A model generated the notes under the pieces. That model worked only from the letters and a program-made list of their open reading frames with translations. It was not told where the DNA came from and ran no database searches. Below, piece by piece: positions 36,826-47,866 of a DNA stretch of 64,000 nucleotides. Each line of letters opens with the position of its first letter. The stretch's first letter is position 1. This DNA comes from Tetracentron sinense (taxonomy: Eukaryota > Streptophyta > Magnoliopsida > Trochodendrales > Trochodendraceae), in assembly GCA_015143295.1 (NCBI GenBank), contig CM026551.1, positions 45,434,034 to 45,498,033 on the forward strand. The letters are read 5' to 3'. The translations under genes were made by a program, and so were the position numbers.

Positions 36826-37395
36826 TAAGAGGAAAAAAGTAAAGACAACGAGCCTGGCTAGCCCGATCAGAAAAGTGCAGAAAACCCTGGTTAATAATCT
36901 GACTAGAGTTGTGTGCTTGGGAGCACCTCAGATCGGGAAATCATAGAATCGACCAAAAGCTGAGCTGAATAGTGAACCTTACATGATATGACTATGAGCT
37001 ATGATGGCAGTTCAGCCGTACCAGAGGATATCATGTCAAATCAAGTACGGTTTTAACAAGGTAAAATGACCAAGTAAAGATAACTAGCATTCCCTGACGA
37101 AAGATGGATGAACGACTGATAGTTGATAAGACTAGAATCGAAAGGTAGAAAGAGGGATATACAATCGGAGAAGCGCAAAAGGAGGGAGGTAAGCACTAAC
37201 TTATAATAATAAAAAAAGACTAGTGTGGGATAGCAACTAACTAGGGCGTCAGAGTGTCCTCTGAAGATGGAGGACAACCTCATGGATACTCAAGTATGCT
37301 GAGAGACAGAGAAGGAAGTGTACGTGGAACCCCACAGCTCGGGGCGCATGTGCTGACCATCTAAGGTATGATCCAAACCCACCACAATATGTTTA
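36826..37395. other. Unidentified about 570-bp insert in copy B
   Basis: Copy A is continuous across this point (near 34465). The insert is purine-rich at its left and non-coding. It may be a retroelement fragment, but no terminal signature was recognised. Confidence 0.4.
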
Positions 37396-37436
37396 GCTGA
37401 ATTTTTCAACGAATTACTAAGTTATCAAATTTTTAA

Positions 37437-37600
37437 GAATTCTGATTAGAGGACCCTAAGATCTTCTTCTAAGCTGACCACACCAATCAAATTTAACACA
37501 TTGGGTTAGAGAAATAAAATTAAAATAAAATAATAGTTTCACTACCACGTGTCACATTGCAATTGGGTGGTTAGCTTAGAAGAGGAGCATGTGATCCGTT
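37437..37600. mobile_element. Fold-back MITE, about 160 bp
   Basis: TTCTTCTAAGCTGACCACAC at the left pairs with GTGGTTAGCTTAGAAGAGG at the right. It is absent from copy A at the homologous place. Confidence 0.6.
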
Positions 37601-37979
37601 TTCCGATTTCCATTTTTTAACGTATGTCAAATTACCAACTATGGACAGCCGCCATAGCCTTTTAATGTAGATACGGTGTTAGTCTTGTAAGTATTTTTTA
37701 TTATTTATTAATTTTTTTGGGTTCAAGATATACGCTTAGGCCACAATGCTAGTTAGGTGGTAAGTATTGAGAACAAATATTTTGCCCGACAATCTCTTTG
37801 TTTTTTTATTATTTAGAAGGCGGCTACCAGATGTTTTGCACTGAAACGGGGACCTCAATCTTACGGCACCTAACTATTCAACATCATGTCTAGAGAGGTT
37901 TGTATACATGAATATACAAACATATCAATTATCATCACAACGACTTCCGGAGAAAGACATGGTAGTACTGATACAGTAG

Positions 37980-38270
37980 AAAGGCCTCGGATTGTCTCTG
38001 GCGAAGCCAGAAACCCCTCTCGGGGTTCCATACATTGTGCGACAGTTGGTGTAAAATGGGGAGATTTATTTTCTCCCCATGATTTTGACTTCTCCCAATT
38101 TGATATCTCTCTCTTATCCTCACACACTTACCGCCACATGTTTCATTATGTGTGGGAAAGTCAAAATCATGAGCCTCATGATTTTGATTTCTCCACCACT
38201 TGTCCGCTATTCTATGGAACCCGAGACAAGCCCTTTCTGGCTTTGCCAGAGACAATTCAAAGCCCAATAG
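37980..38270. mobile_element. Fold-back MITE of the 18045 family
   Basis: GGATTGTCTCTGGCGAAGCC at the left pairs with GGCTTTGCCAGAGACAATT at the right. The interior has AAAATCATG/CATGATTTT pairs and GATATCTCTC shared in inverse orientation with 18130-18200. The 147-residue plus-strand frame across it is incidental. Confidence 0.65.
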
Positions 38271-38379
38271 AAAATACAGAAATGGTGAAATGGTTAGTTG
38301 TACGGGGAATATTCCTCTCTCCGTATTAGGCAGAATTCTTGGAAGATGCCTAAAAGGAAAATAATCACCTTCTCGGTCA

Positions 38380-38590
38380 TTTACGCGAGGGGGTGTCTCG
38401 GCTCCCCTTTTCTTGCCACATGTCCCCCTGTTAACTCTCTTTAACTGCTATTAAGATTCATTCAAGTTCACTCATCTACCCTTGATTTTCCTTTTATAAA
38501 AAAATATTTAACAAATTTAACCTGAGTTCATGACAGTTGAAGGGCCGCTTTGTGAGAGTGAGGAGCAACAGTTGGCTCCACTTAAGTCCT
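38380..38590. mobile_element. MITE related to 20252-20478
   Basis: It shares the interior CCACATGTCC, TTAACT and TTTGTGAG blocks with 20252-20478 in the same order. Ends are degraded. Confidence 0.45.
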
Positions 38591-38604
38591 AAAATTTCAA
38601 ACCT

Positions 38605-38965
38605 TACAAAAAGAGATTGACAGCCAATCACGATTGAATTTAAGGAGAGTTCAATCGCTCTCACATGTTAACACGTGTCCTGTTAATCCCTATTAACCAT
38701 GGTTAAGATTCTATAACTATTGTTTAATAATCTAACATTAAATTTTTGAAAAAAATTATTACAAAAGTATTAACCTTAAGAGTTAAAAACTCTTAACTAG
38801 AATTAAATATATTTATTTTTTCGAAAAACTAAAGTTAGATTATCAAACACTAAGGGTTAAAGAATCTTAACCATTATTAATAGGGGTTAAAAAGGACATG
38901 TGTTAACCTGGGGAACGATTGAACTATCCCTAAATTCAATCGCGATTGGCTGTGGTTCGATCACC
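38605..38965. mobile_element. Fold-back MITE in the MATE promoter
   Basis: Left ACAGCCAATCACGATTGAAT and right ATTCAATCGCGATTGGCTGT are near-exact complements, with further pairing of CACATGTTAACACGTGTCC to its partner at about 38900. It abuts the candidate TATA box of the MATE gene. Confidence 0.75.
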
Positions 38966-39155
38966 TTTATAAAAACAAATAAAAAAAGGTGTTAGGTGTC
39001 AACGGAATTTCAAACAAAATTTTGAACCCCAAAACTGGTTGGTACACCCAAGATGAAATCTATCTAGAAATGTGGAATGGCAGATATAGACTAGTCTTCT
39101 TAAGCTCTTGATCGACCATGTAAGAGAGATACGTGTCCCAAAACTTCCCTAAATC
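38960..39155 (+). promoter_or_regulatory. Candidate core promoter and 5' UTR of the MATE gene
   Basis: A TATA-like TTTATAAAAA lies near 38966, about 185 bp before the start codon and just past the right end of a fold-back MITE. No other good TATA box is nearer. The transcription start is not determinable from sequence, so this is inferred from position only. Confidence 0.35.
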
Positions 39156-42100
39156 ATGGGCTTGAACCCAGCTACCGAACCGTTACTGTCCCGTCTCGAC
39201 TCCCGGGCTCGGATTGCCGACTGGTCTTCCGATGCAGTCGAAGAATTTTTGTCACAGGAGACTGTAACTTTCCGATGGTGGCACCGGCTCGTCGGTTGGG
39301 AGTCCAGACTCCTCTGGATTCTTTCTGGGTCTTCCATCATCATTTCGATTTTCAATTTCATGCTCAGTTTGGCCACCCAGATGTTTACTGGCCATCTCGG
39401 AGCTTTAGAGCTTGCTGGAGCATCCATTGCCAATGTGGGAATTCAAGGCCTTGCTTATGGGATTATGGTATGTCTTTACTCTTTTTTCTTTTTTTTTAAA
39501 ACAACCCCGGTCAATCCCTTTATTTTTGAAACAATTAATGATTCTTTTTTTTTAATATTAATTATTATTTTTTAAATTAAAAAACTGTTGTTTTTTAATT
39601 TAAAAAATAATAATTAATCAAGGATGGATGAGTAAACCCATGGGGTGGGTGAACTTTACCCATGGTTAAAGGGTGTCAAAGGAGACATATGGCGACCTCT
39701 AGGATTTCAAATAAAACGATGTACATTTCAACCATCACATCAATTAGCGGAATCAATCTTAATCTTGGCTACCTAATTTGGGGAAACACGACGGGGTGAG
39801 CTACCGAATTTTGTTTTGAGGACAAAGTACATGGGCATCTCGTTTGTTTGTGTTGGTCTAGGAAGCACGGATACTTTGAAAATGAAAATGTATCTGTATC
39901 GTCTTACTCGTATCGTTGTATTGGATACGATACTTTTAGGTAAAATTTAATTGTTTTTTATAATTTTTGTCATATCACTGTATTCATATCATATTGCTGT
40001 ATTTAAGTATCTCCATACCCGTGCTTCCTAAGTGTTGGTATGTAAAATGGACATCTTAAATTAAATAATATAATGTAAAATTTAATTTTTTATAAGTTGA
40101 CAATTACCAACCAACTTAAATTAAATAATATTAATATAAATCTAATTTTTTTTCTTAGAAGTTTGGGCCGGCTCTGCCCTAAGTCCACATATACCTCCAA
40201 ACGGTTGGTACCAGTTTTGGAGTGTGGCGTGGGTTGATTATTTCAGTCAAGTGCGTGTGAGAGTTGTGTGTTGTGTTGTGTTTGCATGTGTTGTATTCTA
40301 TCTTTCCTTTAAAAAGAAAAATAACTCTACTACTTTTTGCTAAAACAACCCTCTATTTTTTTTTGTGGAATACATGCTCAATGTTTGTTGGCAGGGGCAG
40401 AGCCACATGGGGCCACGGGGGCTGAAACCCCTTGGAATTTTGAAAAAACAAAATCTTATAGTGTTCATAGGGTTGTAGTCTGGGAGAGCAGGGGTCTAGC
40501 CCCCCTAACCTTTTGGAATAATTTTTTTTTTCTTGGCACTCAATTTTTTTTTTGGGGCTACGCCCCAAACCCCTATTGTTAGTCCCACTGCAAGAGAATC
40601 CTGTCTCTGCCCTAGTTTTTTGGATATGCTCACGTGATTAGTGCCTGTTATAGGGTAGCAAGTAGCAACACCACGTGTTGCATCCCCACCGCGTCTGTAG
40701 AAAAAAATTGAACCAATCTCCAGGCGCAAAACAATTAGTTTCTAATCATTTAAATTTGAAACTAGTAACCAAAATATGCATAATAATGGCTAGCCTAGTC
40801 TCTCTAACATCTCCACATTTCTCTATTTTCTCCAGTTGGGTATGGCTAGTGCTGTGCAGACTGTTTGTGGGCAAGCTTATGGAGCAAAGAAATATTCCTC
40901 CCTCGGTATAATATGCCAGAGAGCCATTGTGTTGCACTTAGGAGCAGCAGTCCCCCTTTCATTCCTCTACTGGTACTCCGGAGCAGTCCTTCGAGCGATC
41001 GGCCAGTCGGAGAGCATTTCCGAACAAGGCCAAATTTTCGCTCGAGGATTGCTCCCTCAAATTTACGCATTTGCACTCAATTGTCCAATGCAGAGGTTCC
41101 TTCAAGCGCAGAACATCGTAAATCCCTTAGCTTACATAGCTGTTGGGGTCTTCCTCCTGCACGTACTGCTCACATGGGTGACTGTGTTTGTGTTGGATTA
41201 TGGGCTCTTGGGAGCAGCTCTTACATTGAGTTTCTCTTGGTGGATTCTGGTCATCCTAACTGCGCTTTATATACTTTTGAGCCCATCTTGCAAGGAAACT
41301 TGGACAGGCTTCTCCATGAAGGCTTTTAAGGGTCTATGGCCTTACTTCAAGCTAACAATTGCATCTGCTGTTATGTTATGGTATGTGCAAAATCTCTCTC
41401 TCTCTCTCTATAGTATAATCCCACACATTCAATACATAAATACATAGATATACTATTATATAAAGAGGAGTGTTAGTGTCAGATGCACTAGGTCAATTTT
41501 TTTTTCCACATATGCACCAAGTCAATTTCTTTTCACAGACGCAATGTGGGTGCACATGGTGTTGCTACCCTATGACAGGGAGATGTGTTAACACTTGTTG
41601 CCACCACCTAGCATTTCTGATATATAAAAGAGAAATCACAAAAAGACAAAAAATTTCCCCCTAAAATTTATACTGAAAAGACCCCTCATCCTTTTTTTTT
41701 TTTTTTTTTTTTATATCCAACACGTTCATCAAGTTTTATACCTAAAATGCCCTTATGCCTTTTTTTTTCCCCAACATATCCATCAAGTTCTATATTTCAA
41801 AATGCCCCTATATTATTTTCTATTCCCAAAATAACCTATTTTTAAAATTTCCTAACATTTCCATCAAGTTCTATTCTCAAAATGTCCCCTTAATTTTTTC
41901 TAATAACCAAAACGCCCTAAAAAAATTTAGTTCTCAAAATACCCCTTAAGTCAAGTTCTATACCCAAAATATAATTTATTTTTGTAATAAAAATACATTA
42001 TTTTATTATAATAAAATAGAGGATCTATGCATGTGCATGTCCAACTAGTAGTTATAAATATGGACTACCAAGCCCGAACAAGGCGCTTGGGCTCGGACGC

Positions 42101-43109
42101 TCTTGGTCTGGTTAAGTCCATGTGTACTAGTCTTACATTCTTTGACAAAGTAGCAATTTAATTTTGTCTTTATCATTTGCTAATGCAGCTTAGAGATATG
42201 GTATAGCCAAGGACTTGTGCTCGTATCAGGCCTCCTCCCCAATCCCACAATCTCACTGGACTCTATTTCTATTTGGTATGTTATATATGTCTCTCTCAAT
42301 CTTTTCCCAATGATTCATTTGGTATTTACTAATATTTTCTTTCTTCCTTTCTTATATGTTGTGAAAATTTGTAGCATGAATTACTTGAATTGGGATATGA
42401 TGTTTATGTTGGGCCTGAGTGCAGCAACCAGGTTAGTGAAAATAGATTCAAACTCTAAATTAAGTCACATTTCAATAGTTTGATTCAACTTGAAAATTTA
42501 TTTACACTTCAATTAATTTGTTTTAATGGATTTGGAACTTACAGCGTTCGAGTGGGCAACGAGCTCGGGGGCGCTCACCCAAAGGTTGCAAAGCTCTCAG
42601 TGATAGTTGTTAACACAACCAGCATCATCATCAGTTTAGTTTTTGGTGCACTTGTCATGATATGTCGTACCCCATTAACGAAGCTTTTTACCAGTGATAA
42701 AGAGGTTACAGAAGCAGTTTCTAATTTGACTCCATTGCTTGCCATCTCAGTTTTATTAAATGGAATCCAACCCATACTCTCAGGTAATTAGATATATGTT
42801 TTCCATTTAATGTAGCATGGCTCATGGTCAGCCCTGGTTCTGGCGCCAATGATCCAGCCCCGGGCTTGACCACAGTCCATGATTTGTTGCCCATGCCAAG
42901 CTGGGAAGCTCACAGGGCCAGTTTGTCCCACAGACAGCACTAGTGTTGCCATGGATCATCATTCATCAATATTTGTGGATTTCAGGTGTGGCCATTGGGA
43001 GTGGATGGCAAGCCCTTGTGGCTTATGTTAACCTAACTACTTACTATGTGATTGGTCTTCCAATTGGATGTCTTCTAGGCTTCAAAACAAATCTAGGAGT
43101 AGCAGTAAG

Positions 43110-43155
<46 letters not shown>

Positions 43156-43446
43156 ATATTCTTCATTAATGAAATGGATTTGATGTTGGTTATATTCAGG
43201 GGATTTGGTGGGGGATGATATGTGGAGTTTTCTTACAGACAGTTACCCTTATTATCTTAACTGCAAGAACAAATTGGAATATGGAGGTAAACTTATATAT
43301 TGATTTTCTCATTTGATCTCTTGTATCGTAAAACTGCATTATGCGACTTAATCCTAATTGATGATACTTTGTAGGTGGATAAAGCTGCAGATCGCATAAA
43401 GAAATCCACAGATACAGAGGCTCTAGACTTGGTTGATATTGCATGA
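39156..43446 (+). CDS. DTX40: MATE-family efflux transporter, DETOXIFICATION 40-like, 8 exons
   Basis: A multi-pass membrane antiporter of the MATE/DTX family, expected to export organic toxins or secondary metabolites (flavonoids, alkaloids) from the cytosol across the plasma membrane or tonoplast using a proton gradient. Exons: 39156-39467, 40836-41380, 42189-42275, 42375-42431, 42545-42783, 42986-43104, 43200-43286, 43375-43446. Every intron is GT-AG and the phases join to one 1518-nt frame (505 residues), a normal length for plant MATEs. Two MatE domains are visible, roughly residues 50-215 and 270-440. Seen motifs are GIMLGMASAVQTVCGQAYGA around residue 102-121, RVGNELGG at about 336-343, and GSGWQ at 418-422. 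The N-terminal about 45 residues are hydrophilic. The start is the first ATG of the frame and precedes a typical N-terminus. No lesion is seen although introns 1 and 2 hold repeats. The family is certain; assignment to the DTX40 branch is by recall of its wording. Confidence 0.93.
39557..39618. repeat. Perfect 29-bp inverted repeat, 4-nt loop
   Basis: Arms 39557-39585 and 39590-39618 are exact reverse complements, all A/T except one terminal G:C pair, separated by TGTT. It starts 90 nt after the exon 1 splice donor, so the pre-mRNA could form a long hairpin there. Confidence 0.9.
40180..40310 (+). repeat. Degenerate copy of the snRNA-promoter retroposon
   Basis: It shares the hairpin core CAAACGGTTGGTACC, the following TG-rich tract and an A-rich 3' end with the element at 35571-35850. 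The upstream sequence element is reduced to AGTCCACATA directly abutting the TATA-like part, as if the spacer had been deleted. Confidence 0.5.
40394..40613. mobile_element. MITE with GGCAGAG termini in MATE intron 1
   Basis: The termini read GGGGCAGAGCCA on the left and, as reverse complement, GGGCAGAGACAGG on the right, about 220 bp apart. The interior is rich in short inverted stretches (GGGGCTACGCCCC at the right). It is non-coding and non-autonomous. The superfamily is not assigned because the target duplication is unclear. Confidence 0.55.
41660..41970 (-). repeat. Diverged minisatellite in MATE intron 2
   Basis: Repeating units of about 40-60 bp contain variants of GTTCTATACCCAAAATGCCC. 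Read on the minus strand they match the array at 10720-11110. Intron 2 (41381-42188) owes much of its length to this block and to a short repeat at 41500-41590 shared with intron 1 (40635-40710). Confidence 0.65.
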
Positions 43447-44422
43447 TAATTCCATCTTATGAGAAATTTTTGGTGATTTGAAGCTCTTGTAATCTATATA
43501 AATATAGGAGGAAAAAAATTAGCTCGAAAAAATAAGTAGATCTCTCTAAACGCAGCGTTTAGGTTTTGCTATTTATATGTTGCACCCTTTTATTGTATGA
43601 GAAGATGAATCAAAGAAATGCAACTTATTTTGAGGATCAACTTCTAGACTTCGCATCTCCTGTAAAAACATCACCTTCTTCATCAATACTTAAATTTCAT
43701 ATTATATGATCTCACGAAAGCATTCGTGCTTGGACGAAGATTACGAGTGTGCTCTTCTTGTAAAGAGGGAAGAATTCCCATAATTTCTTAGACTAAGGAA
43801 AACACATTTTATGAGAAAATAGCTTATTCATTAAAAAGAGGCCTAATTCTTCCAGTTCCACGATCCTCAGTGTAATTCTAGTCCCAAGCATGAATAAAGG
43901 AGGAGGTTATGTCAAGTTATAGCCACCATAAATTAAAACTTCTTAAATTCTATGGAATAAATCATGGTCATCATTTCTACCTTTATGCTAAGGAATTTCC
44001 CAGAATTGAATGATCTACAATGAGGCCTAGTTGCAGTGAGAATGGAACATTGGTAGAAATCAACTTAGAAGTTTATCCAAACATAACCTTAGCTAGCCAA
44101 CTAAATGAAAGCGTTAAGGCCTGTTTGGATAAACTTTCTAAGAAAGGACTTCTCTGGAAGCAACAAGCTACATTGACACCCATTTGCAGAAAAAAACAAA
44201 AAAAAAGAGACATGTGCTCTCATCTCAAGCCGGGACAGATGCGAGCAAAGACCATGATAGAATAAATTCTCGCAATTTAGTAAGAGTGGACTTGACAGGT
44301 GAGACATCAAATTTGGTGAGATTTCTATTTTGATACTCAATAAAGAGCGACAAATAGAAACAGAGTAGGAAAAATTGTATTTGAGGATGTCAAAGATATG
44401 TAGGGATTAAGAGAGTAAGAGA
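43447..44422. other. MATE 3' flank
   Basis: It contains the presumed 3' UTR and non-coding sequence. Two facing motifs resembling the TIR of Tourist/Harbinger MITEs, each holding TTTGGATAAACTT (or its complement), occur at about 44066-44089 and 44118-44140, but no second terminus was found for either. Nothing else is recognised. Confidence 0.4.
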
Positions 44423-44961
44423 TGTTGGGGATTTAACAATAATAAGGTTAATCTAAGCAATATCATTTAAATCCGAGATCTAGACCATGCAATTAATTTT
44501 CTAGAATTCATAATCAAATCAAATAGGGATGGAAAATAGAAGAGATGATTACATACCAATCGCTGGAATTTCCCTATTTCCTTCACGGTGTGATGCTGGG
44601 TTTCTCGGCGCTTGAGAGGATGAGAGGAGTCTTCTCTTTTCTCCTTAGGTCTGATTCAATGGGGCTTCTAAATGACGTAAGAGACAAGAGAGACTTCTCA
44701 TTTCTTTATATATCCTTGGAATCCTACCCATCATAAGATCCGAGGACTGAAAGGAATCACATCAAAGATCTAACTGTCGCCAACCCTGACTATCTTGTTA
44801 GCTTTAATAACACTTAAGGGTCCTTGTTTGTTCACTTTTCTTTAGTGGGACCTCTTAACCTTATTATTCTCTATTGATAGCAATACAATCCGAGTTTTTG
44901 AAAACTAAGGATTGCGCCGGACCACATGAGTTTTTATTTAATAATAAGAAAAACCCTAATA
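44423..44961 (-). repeat. Copia-like LTR remnant
   Basis: On the plus strand it starts TGTTGGGGATTTAAC and ends ACCCTAATA, followed by ATCTCCCACTTGATCC. On the minus strand that is a polypurine-like tract next to an LTR start, as in many Copia elements. The internal part (44962-45307) is short and cut off by the Tat/Ogre LTR. Confidence 0.4.
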
Positions 44962-45307
44962 ATCTCCCACTTGATCCAAGCAATCCTTAAATAAAATAAA
45001 AGGACTCTTCGAATTGAACAACCTTAAAAACATGAGTGGTCACTCTTTTATTTTGAAAAACATTGCTGTCGAGAATTAAGTATTCTTTAACTTTCACTTT
45101 GATTCAAAAGTACCACTAACGGTGATCATGGAAGCATTTAGCATCTACTAGTGTTCATTACTATGATGCAAGCCACTCAATGGTCAAATAGCTAGTAATA
45201 CTAATATTTCAGAGCGGTTCTTTATGGTGGCTCAGTATGGTGTGATATGGACCGTATACAACCTTATGTGATCAAAATGTGTACGTCCAAAAATTGTCCA
45301 CGCTACA

Positions 45308-46740
45308 TGTAGACACCCAATTTTGCTCGTCCCAATGCCATTTTTAGCTCCAAATATCGAATGGTGAACTCAAGGAAGAGATCCGGACTCCAAATAACCT
45401 GAGGTCGAAGCCAAAAACAAGCCCAACCCAACCCGAGTTTGAACCAGCCAAAGCCCAAGGGCCTATTTTAAAAATATAAAATGTCTAGCGCACTTTTAAA
45501 GGGCGCGGTTCCTTTTTTTGTCCAAAATCCTTCCGGTGGCTTTTGAAACAGCTCGGTCCCGTTTTTAGTGAAAATTTGATCTCGCGGCTTTTGAAACAGC
45601 TCGGTTCCGTTTTTAGTACAAATTTGATCCCCGCTGCTTTTAAAACAGCTTGGACCTGTTTTTTAGTGAAAATTTGATCCCGCGGCTTTTAAAAATGCGC
45701 GATTACGGAAAACTTTAAATCTGACCTCGTTTTGCGTGCCAACGTACTTTTGGATTATTTTTAGTCCCACATCGGCCAGAAAGCGAGAAAACCCTACTTT
45801 TCACCTTATAAAATGAGCCTCACCTCAACCCATTCCTCAACTTTGAACTTTGGAACCTTTGAAGAACTTCGAACCTTGGAAAGAACTTTTGAACCTTTGA
45901 AAACCCCTAGCCTTTGGAGGTCTTAGACTTAGAGAGCAAGTCCAGAAAATCCAGAATCCTTCAAAGCCTTAGAATGTTCAAGGAGCTTCTTCGAGTTTGT
46001 CGATCTGGGCTCCCTTTAGTTCTTCTTCAACACCTACTTTAGGGAAAAGGGGGCCTAGTTCATTCGAGTCTGGTTTTTATCATCGTGGAAGGACATTCTT
46101 GGATGCTTGGAAAGCCAAATAAAAGGGAAAAGGTATGCTACATCCCTCATCTTCTACTTCTACCCATCCAAGTCTTTTCTTCCCTCACTTTCCCTTAGTA
46201 TCTCGGTGATTTCCCTCTACATGGTCGTGGGGAAGAGAAAATCCGGGTGAAGGAAAGGACTAGAAGACTAGATCTTCGATTTCTTTATTTCATTTTTTTG
46301 TTAGTAGTTTTTGTCCCTTTTGCACCCAAACGTAGGCGGTAACTTGGTCGAGGAGAGACTGTGACCATTCGTTGATTTAGGGAAAAAGGGTTTTTGCCAC
46401 GCAAGTAGAAAGAAAATCACCCTAACTCAGTCGAGGAGGGGTGAGTTTCCAATCTTGAAATAATAAAAAAAATAATAATAATAATTTTAAATTAAATTAA
46501 TGGAGAAAATTCAGAGGTAACCGTCGTTTGACGGATGAGGTGGGGTGCCTAACACCTTCCCCAACTCATAAGAGAATCCCCGGACCCAATCTCGATTTTT
46601 ATTTAAATCAAGGGTTTTCATTGTGGGTGACCAGCCACACTCGGATTTTTGGTTGGTGGCGACTCTAAAAGATCTCGACTTCTCATCAGTTGAAAAACAC
46701 TGATGTGGGGGGGAAATCGACCCGAGCCGGCTATCGCACA
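45308..46740 (+). repeat. 5' LTR of the Tat/Ogre-like element
   Basis: Starts TGTAGACACCCAATTTTG and ends CGCACA, 1433 bp. U3 holds three tandem about 49-bp units (45537-45700, GGCTTTTGAAACAGCTCGG) directly before the USE/TATA promoter. Confidence 0.75.
45764..45814 (+). promoter_or_regulatory. USE-like box plus TATA in the Tat/Ogre LTR
   Basis: GTCCCACATCG at 45764-45774 is an exact plant snRNA upstream sequence element; TATAAAAT starts at 45807, with a 32-bp spacer. In snRNA genes this longer spacing specifies RNA polymerase II. The 3' LTR repeats the layout (63241-63251, 63285, 33-bp spacer) with one base changed. Confidence 0.6.
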
Positions 46741-46742
46741 AC

Positions 46743-46760
46743 TGGCAACTCTGCTGGGGA
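46743..46760 (+). other. Primer-binding site of the Tat/Ogre-like element
   Basis: TGGCAACTCTGCTGGGGA two bases after the LTR end, the tRNA-Arg-type site seen in Ogre/Tat elements. Confidence 0.7.
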
Positions 46761-47866
46761 CTTAGAGGATTCAAGCCTCGATTTAATTTTCTCCATTAAA
46801 TTAATTTTCTGTTATTTTCATTTATTGTTTGTCATTTATTGTTTACTTCTTTCTGTTTTATTTTTTGCACAATTTGTACACGACATTCACTTCCCACCCA
46901 TATTGTCAGAATCTGGACTTACCTCCCGTCTTTGGAACTAAGTAGTTGAACGACCGTGGATAGCATCCCGAAAACGGCGACGAAACATTCTAACCCATAT
47001 CATTTTGAATAAAAGAAGTGCACGAGTCGTGCACGGATATTTTATGATTGTGGGACCCTTTTTAGATGAAATTTAGAACCATGTGAACCCCATATAGAAA
47101 TATTTGTGAGGATATGTTGACTTGCATGATTTTTTTTTATAACAATATTGAATGATAGAAATGTTTAGAATAGTCATCTACACAATGTTCAACTGAGTGG
47201 TGCCATAAGTCTATGGTATCCGCACTGGATATTACAGAGCAACTACCCAACAAGCTCAGGCATTAGAACATTCCTTGTTCACTATTTGATAATCTCCATG
47301 CTTTGTTCTATTATGATGACTCGAAATTCTTAGGTCTTTGTTGATGGATACTAATTTGAAAGGAACTTCTCTTTAGCTAAAACTTCGGACTTCGAAAAAA
47401 AAAAATTTGAGTCATTGTTTTTCCCTGAGTCCTACGGGCACCCTTGTTAGAGGACAATCCTCTATCTTGCCTTTGTGTTAAATCCCCTAAGTCCTACGGG
47501 CACCCTTGTTAGAGGTCATACCTCTATCCCGCCTTTGTGATAAATCGCCTAAGTCCTACGTGGTACCCTTGTTAGAGGTTGTACCTCTATCCCGCCTTTG
47601 TGATAAAATCTCCTAAGTCCTACGAGCACCCTTGTTAGTGGATCATCCTCTATCCCGCCATTTGTGATTTTTTTCCCTAAGTCCTACGAGCACCCAAGTT
47701 AGAGGATTACACCTCTTTCTCATTTTATTTTTACCCCTTCCCCTAGACTTTACAGGTTAGCTTTCACTCACTTTTGAAAAAAAAAAAAATCGATTCGAAT
47801 CGAAATTTTAGCTAGAGGAAAGTTTCCCACCAACAGAAGTGTCCATCATCAGGGATTTTTCTATAT
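46761..47866 (+). other. Leader of the Tat/Ogre-like element
   Basis: Non-coding sequence between PBS and gag. Its notable content is the hairpin array at 47423-47725. Confidence 0.6.
47423..47725 (+). repeat. Five tandem 62-64-bp hairpin units in the leader
   Basis: Units start GTCCTACG at 47429, 47491, 47553, 47617 and 47681. Each contains AGAGG-N5/6-CCTCT (one has AGTGG), so the 5-bp stem is kept while the loop changes in every unit (ACAAT, TCATA, TTGTA, ATCAT, ATTACA). Confidence 0.8.

Larger units (their letters stand above)
35510..37970. repeat. Segmental duplication copy B
   Basis: Collinear with copy A but with its own additions: a retroposon (35571-35850), an about 570-bp unidentified insert (36826-37395) and a MITE (37437-37600). 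It ends about 1.2 kb upstream of the MATE start codon. No gene is recognised in either copy. Confidence 0.7.
39468..40835 (+). other. MATE intron 1, repeat-loaded
   Basis: The 1368-bp intron is bounded by GTATGT and CAG. It holds a perfect 29-bp inverted repeat (39557-39618), an about 65-bp imperfect tandem duplication (40050-40150), a degenerate copy of the snRNA-promoter retroposon (about 40180-40310) and a TIR-bounded MITE (about 40394-40613). The other introns (except intron 2) are 88-202 bp, so the length comes from these insertions. Confidence 0.85.

Noticed and set aside
37886..38329. 147-codon plus-strand frame and overlapping minus-strand frames
   Set aside because: They run through a fold-back MITE; long frames on both strands follow from the inverted repeat.
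39149..39433. 94-codon minus-strand frame
   Set aside because: It is the antisense of MATE exon 1.
41381..41447. Read-through of MATE exon 2 beyond 41380
   Set aside because: A GTATGT donor at 41381 and the collinear exon at 42189 restore the family sequence; the extension is intron.
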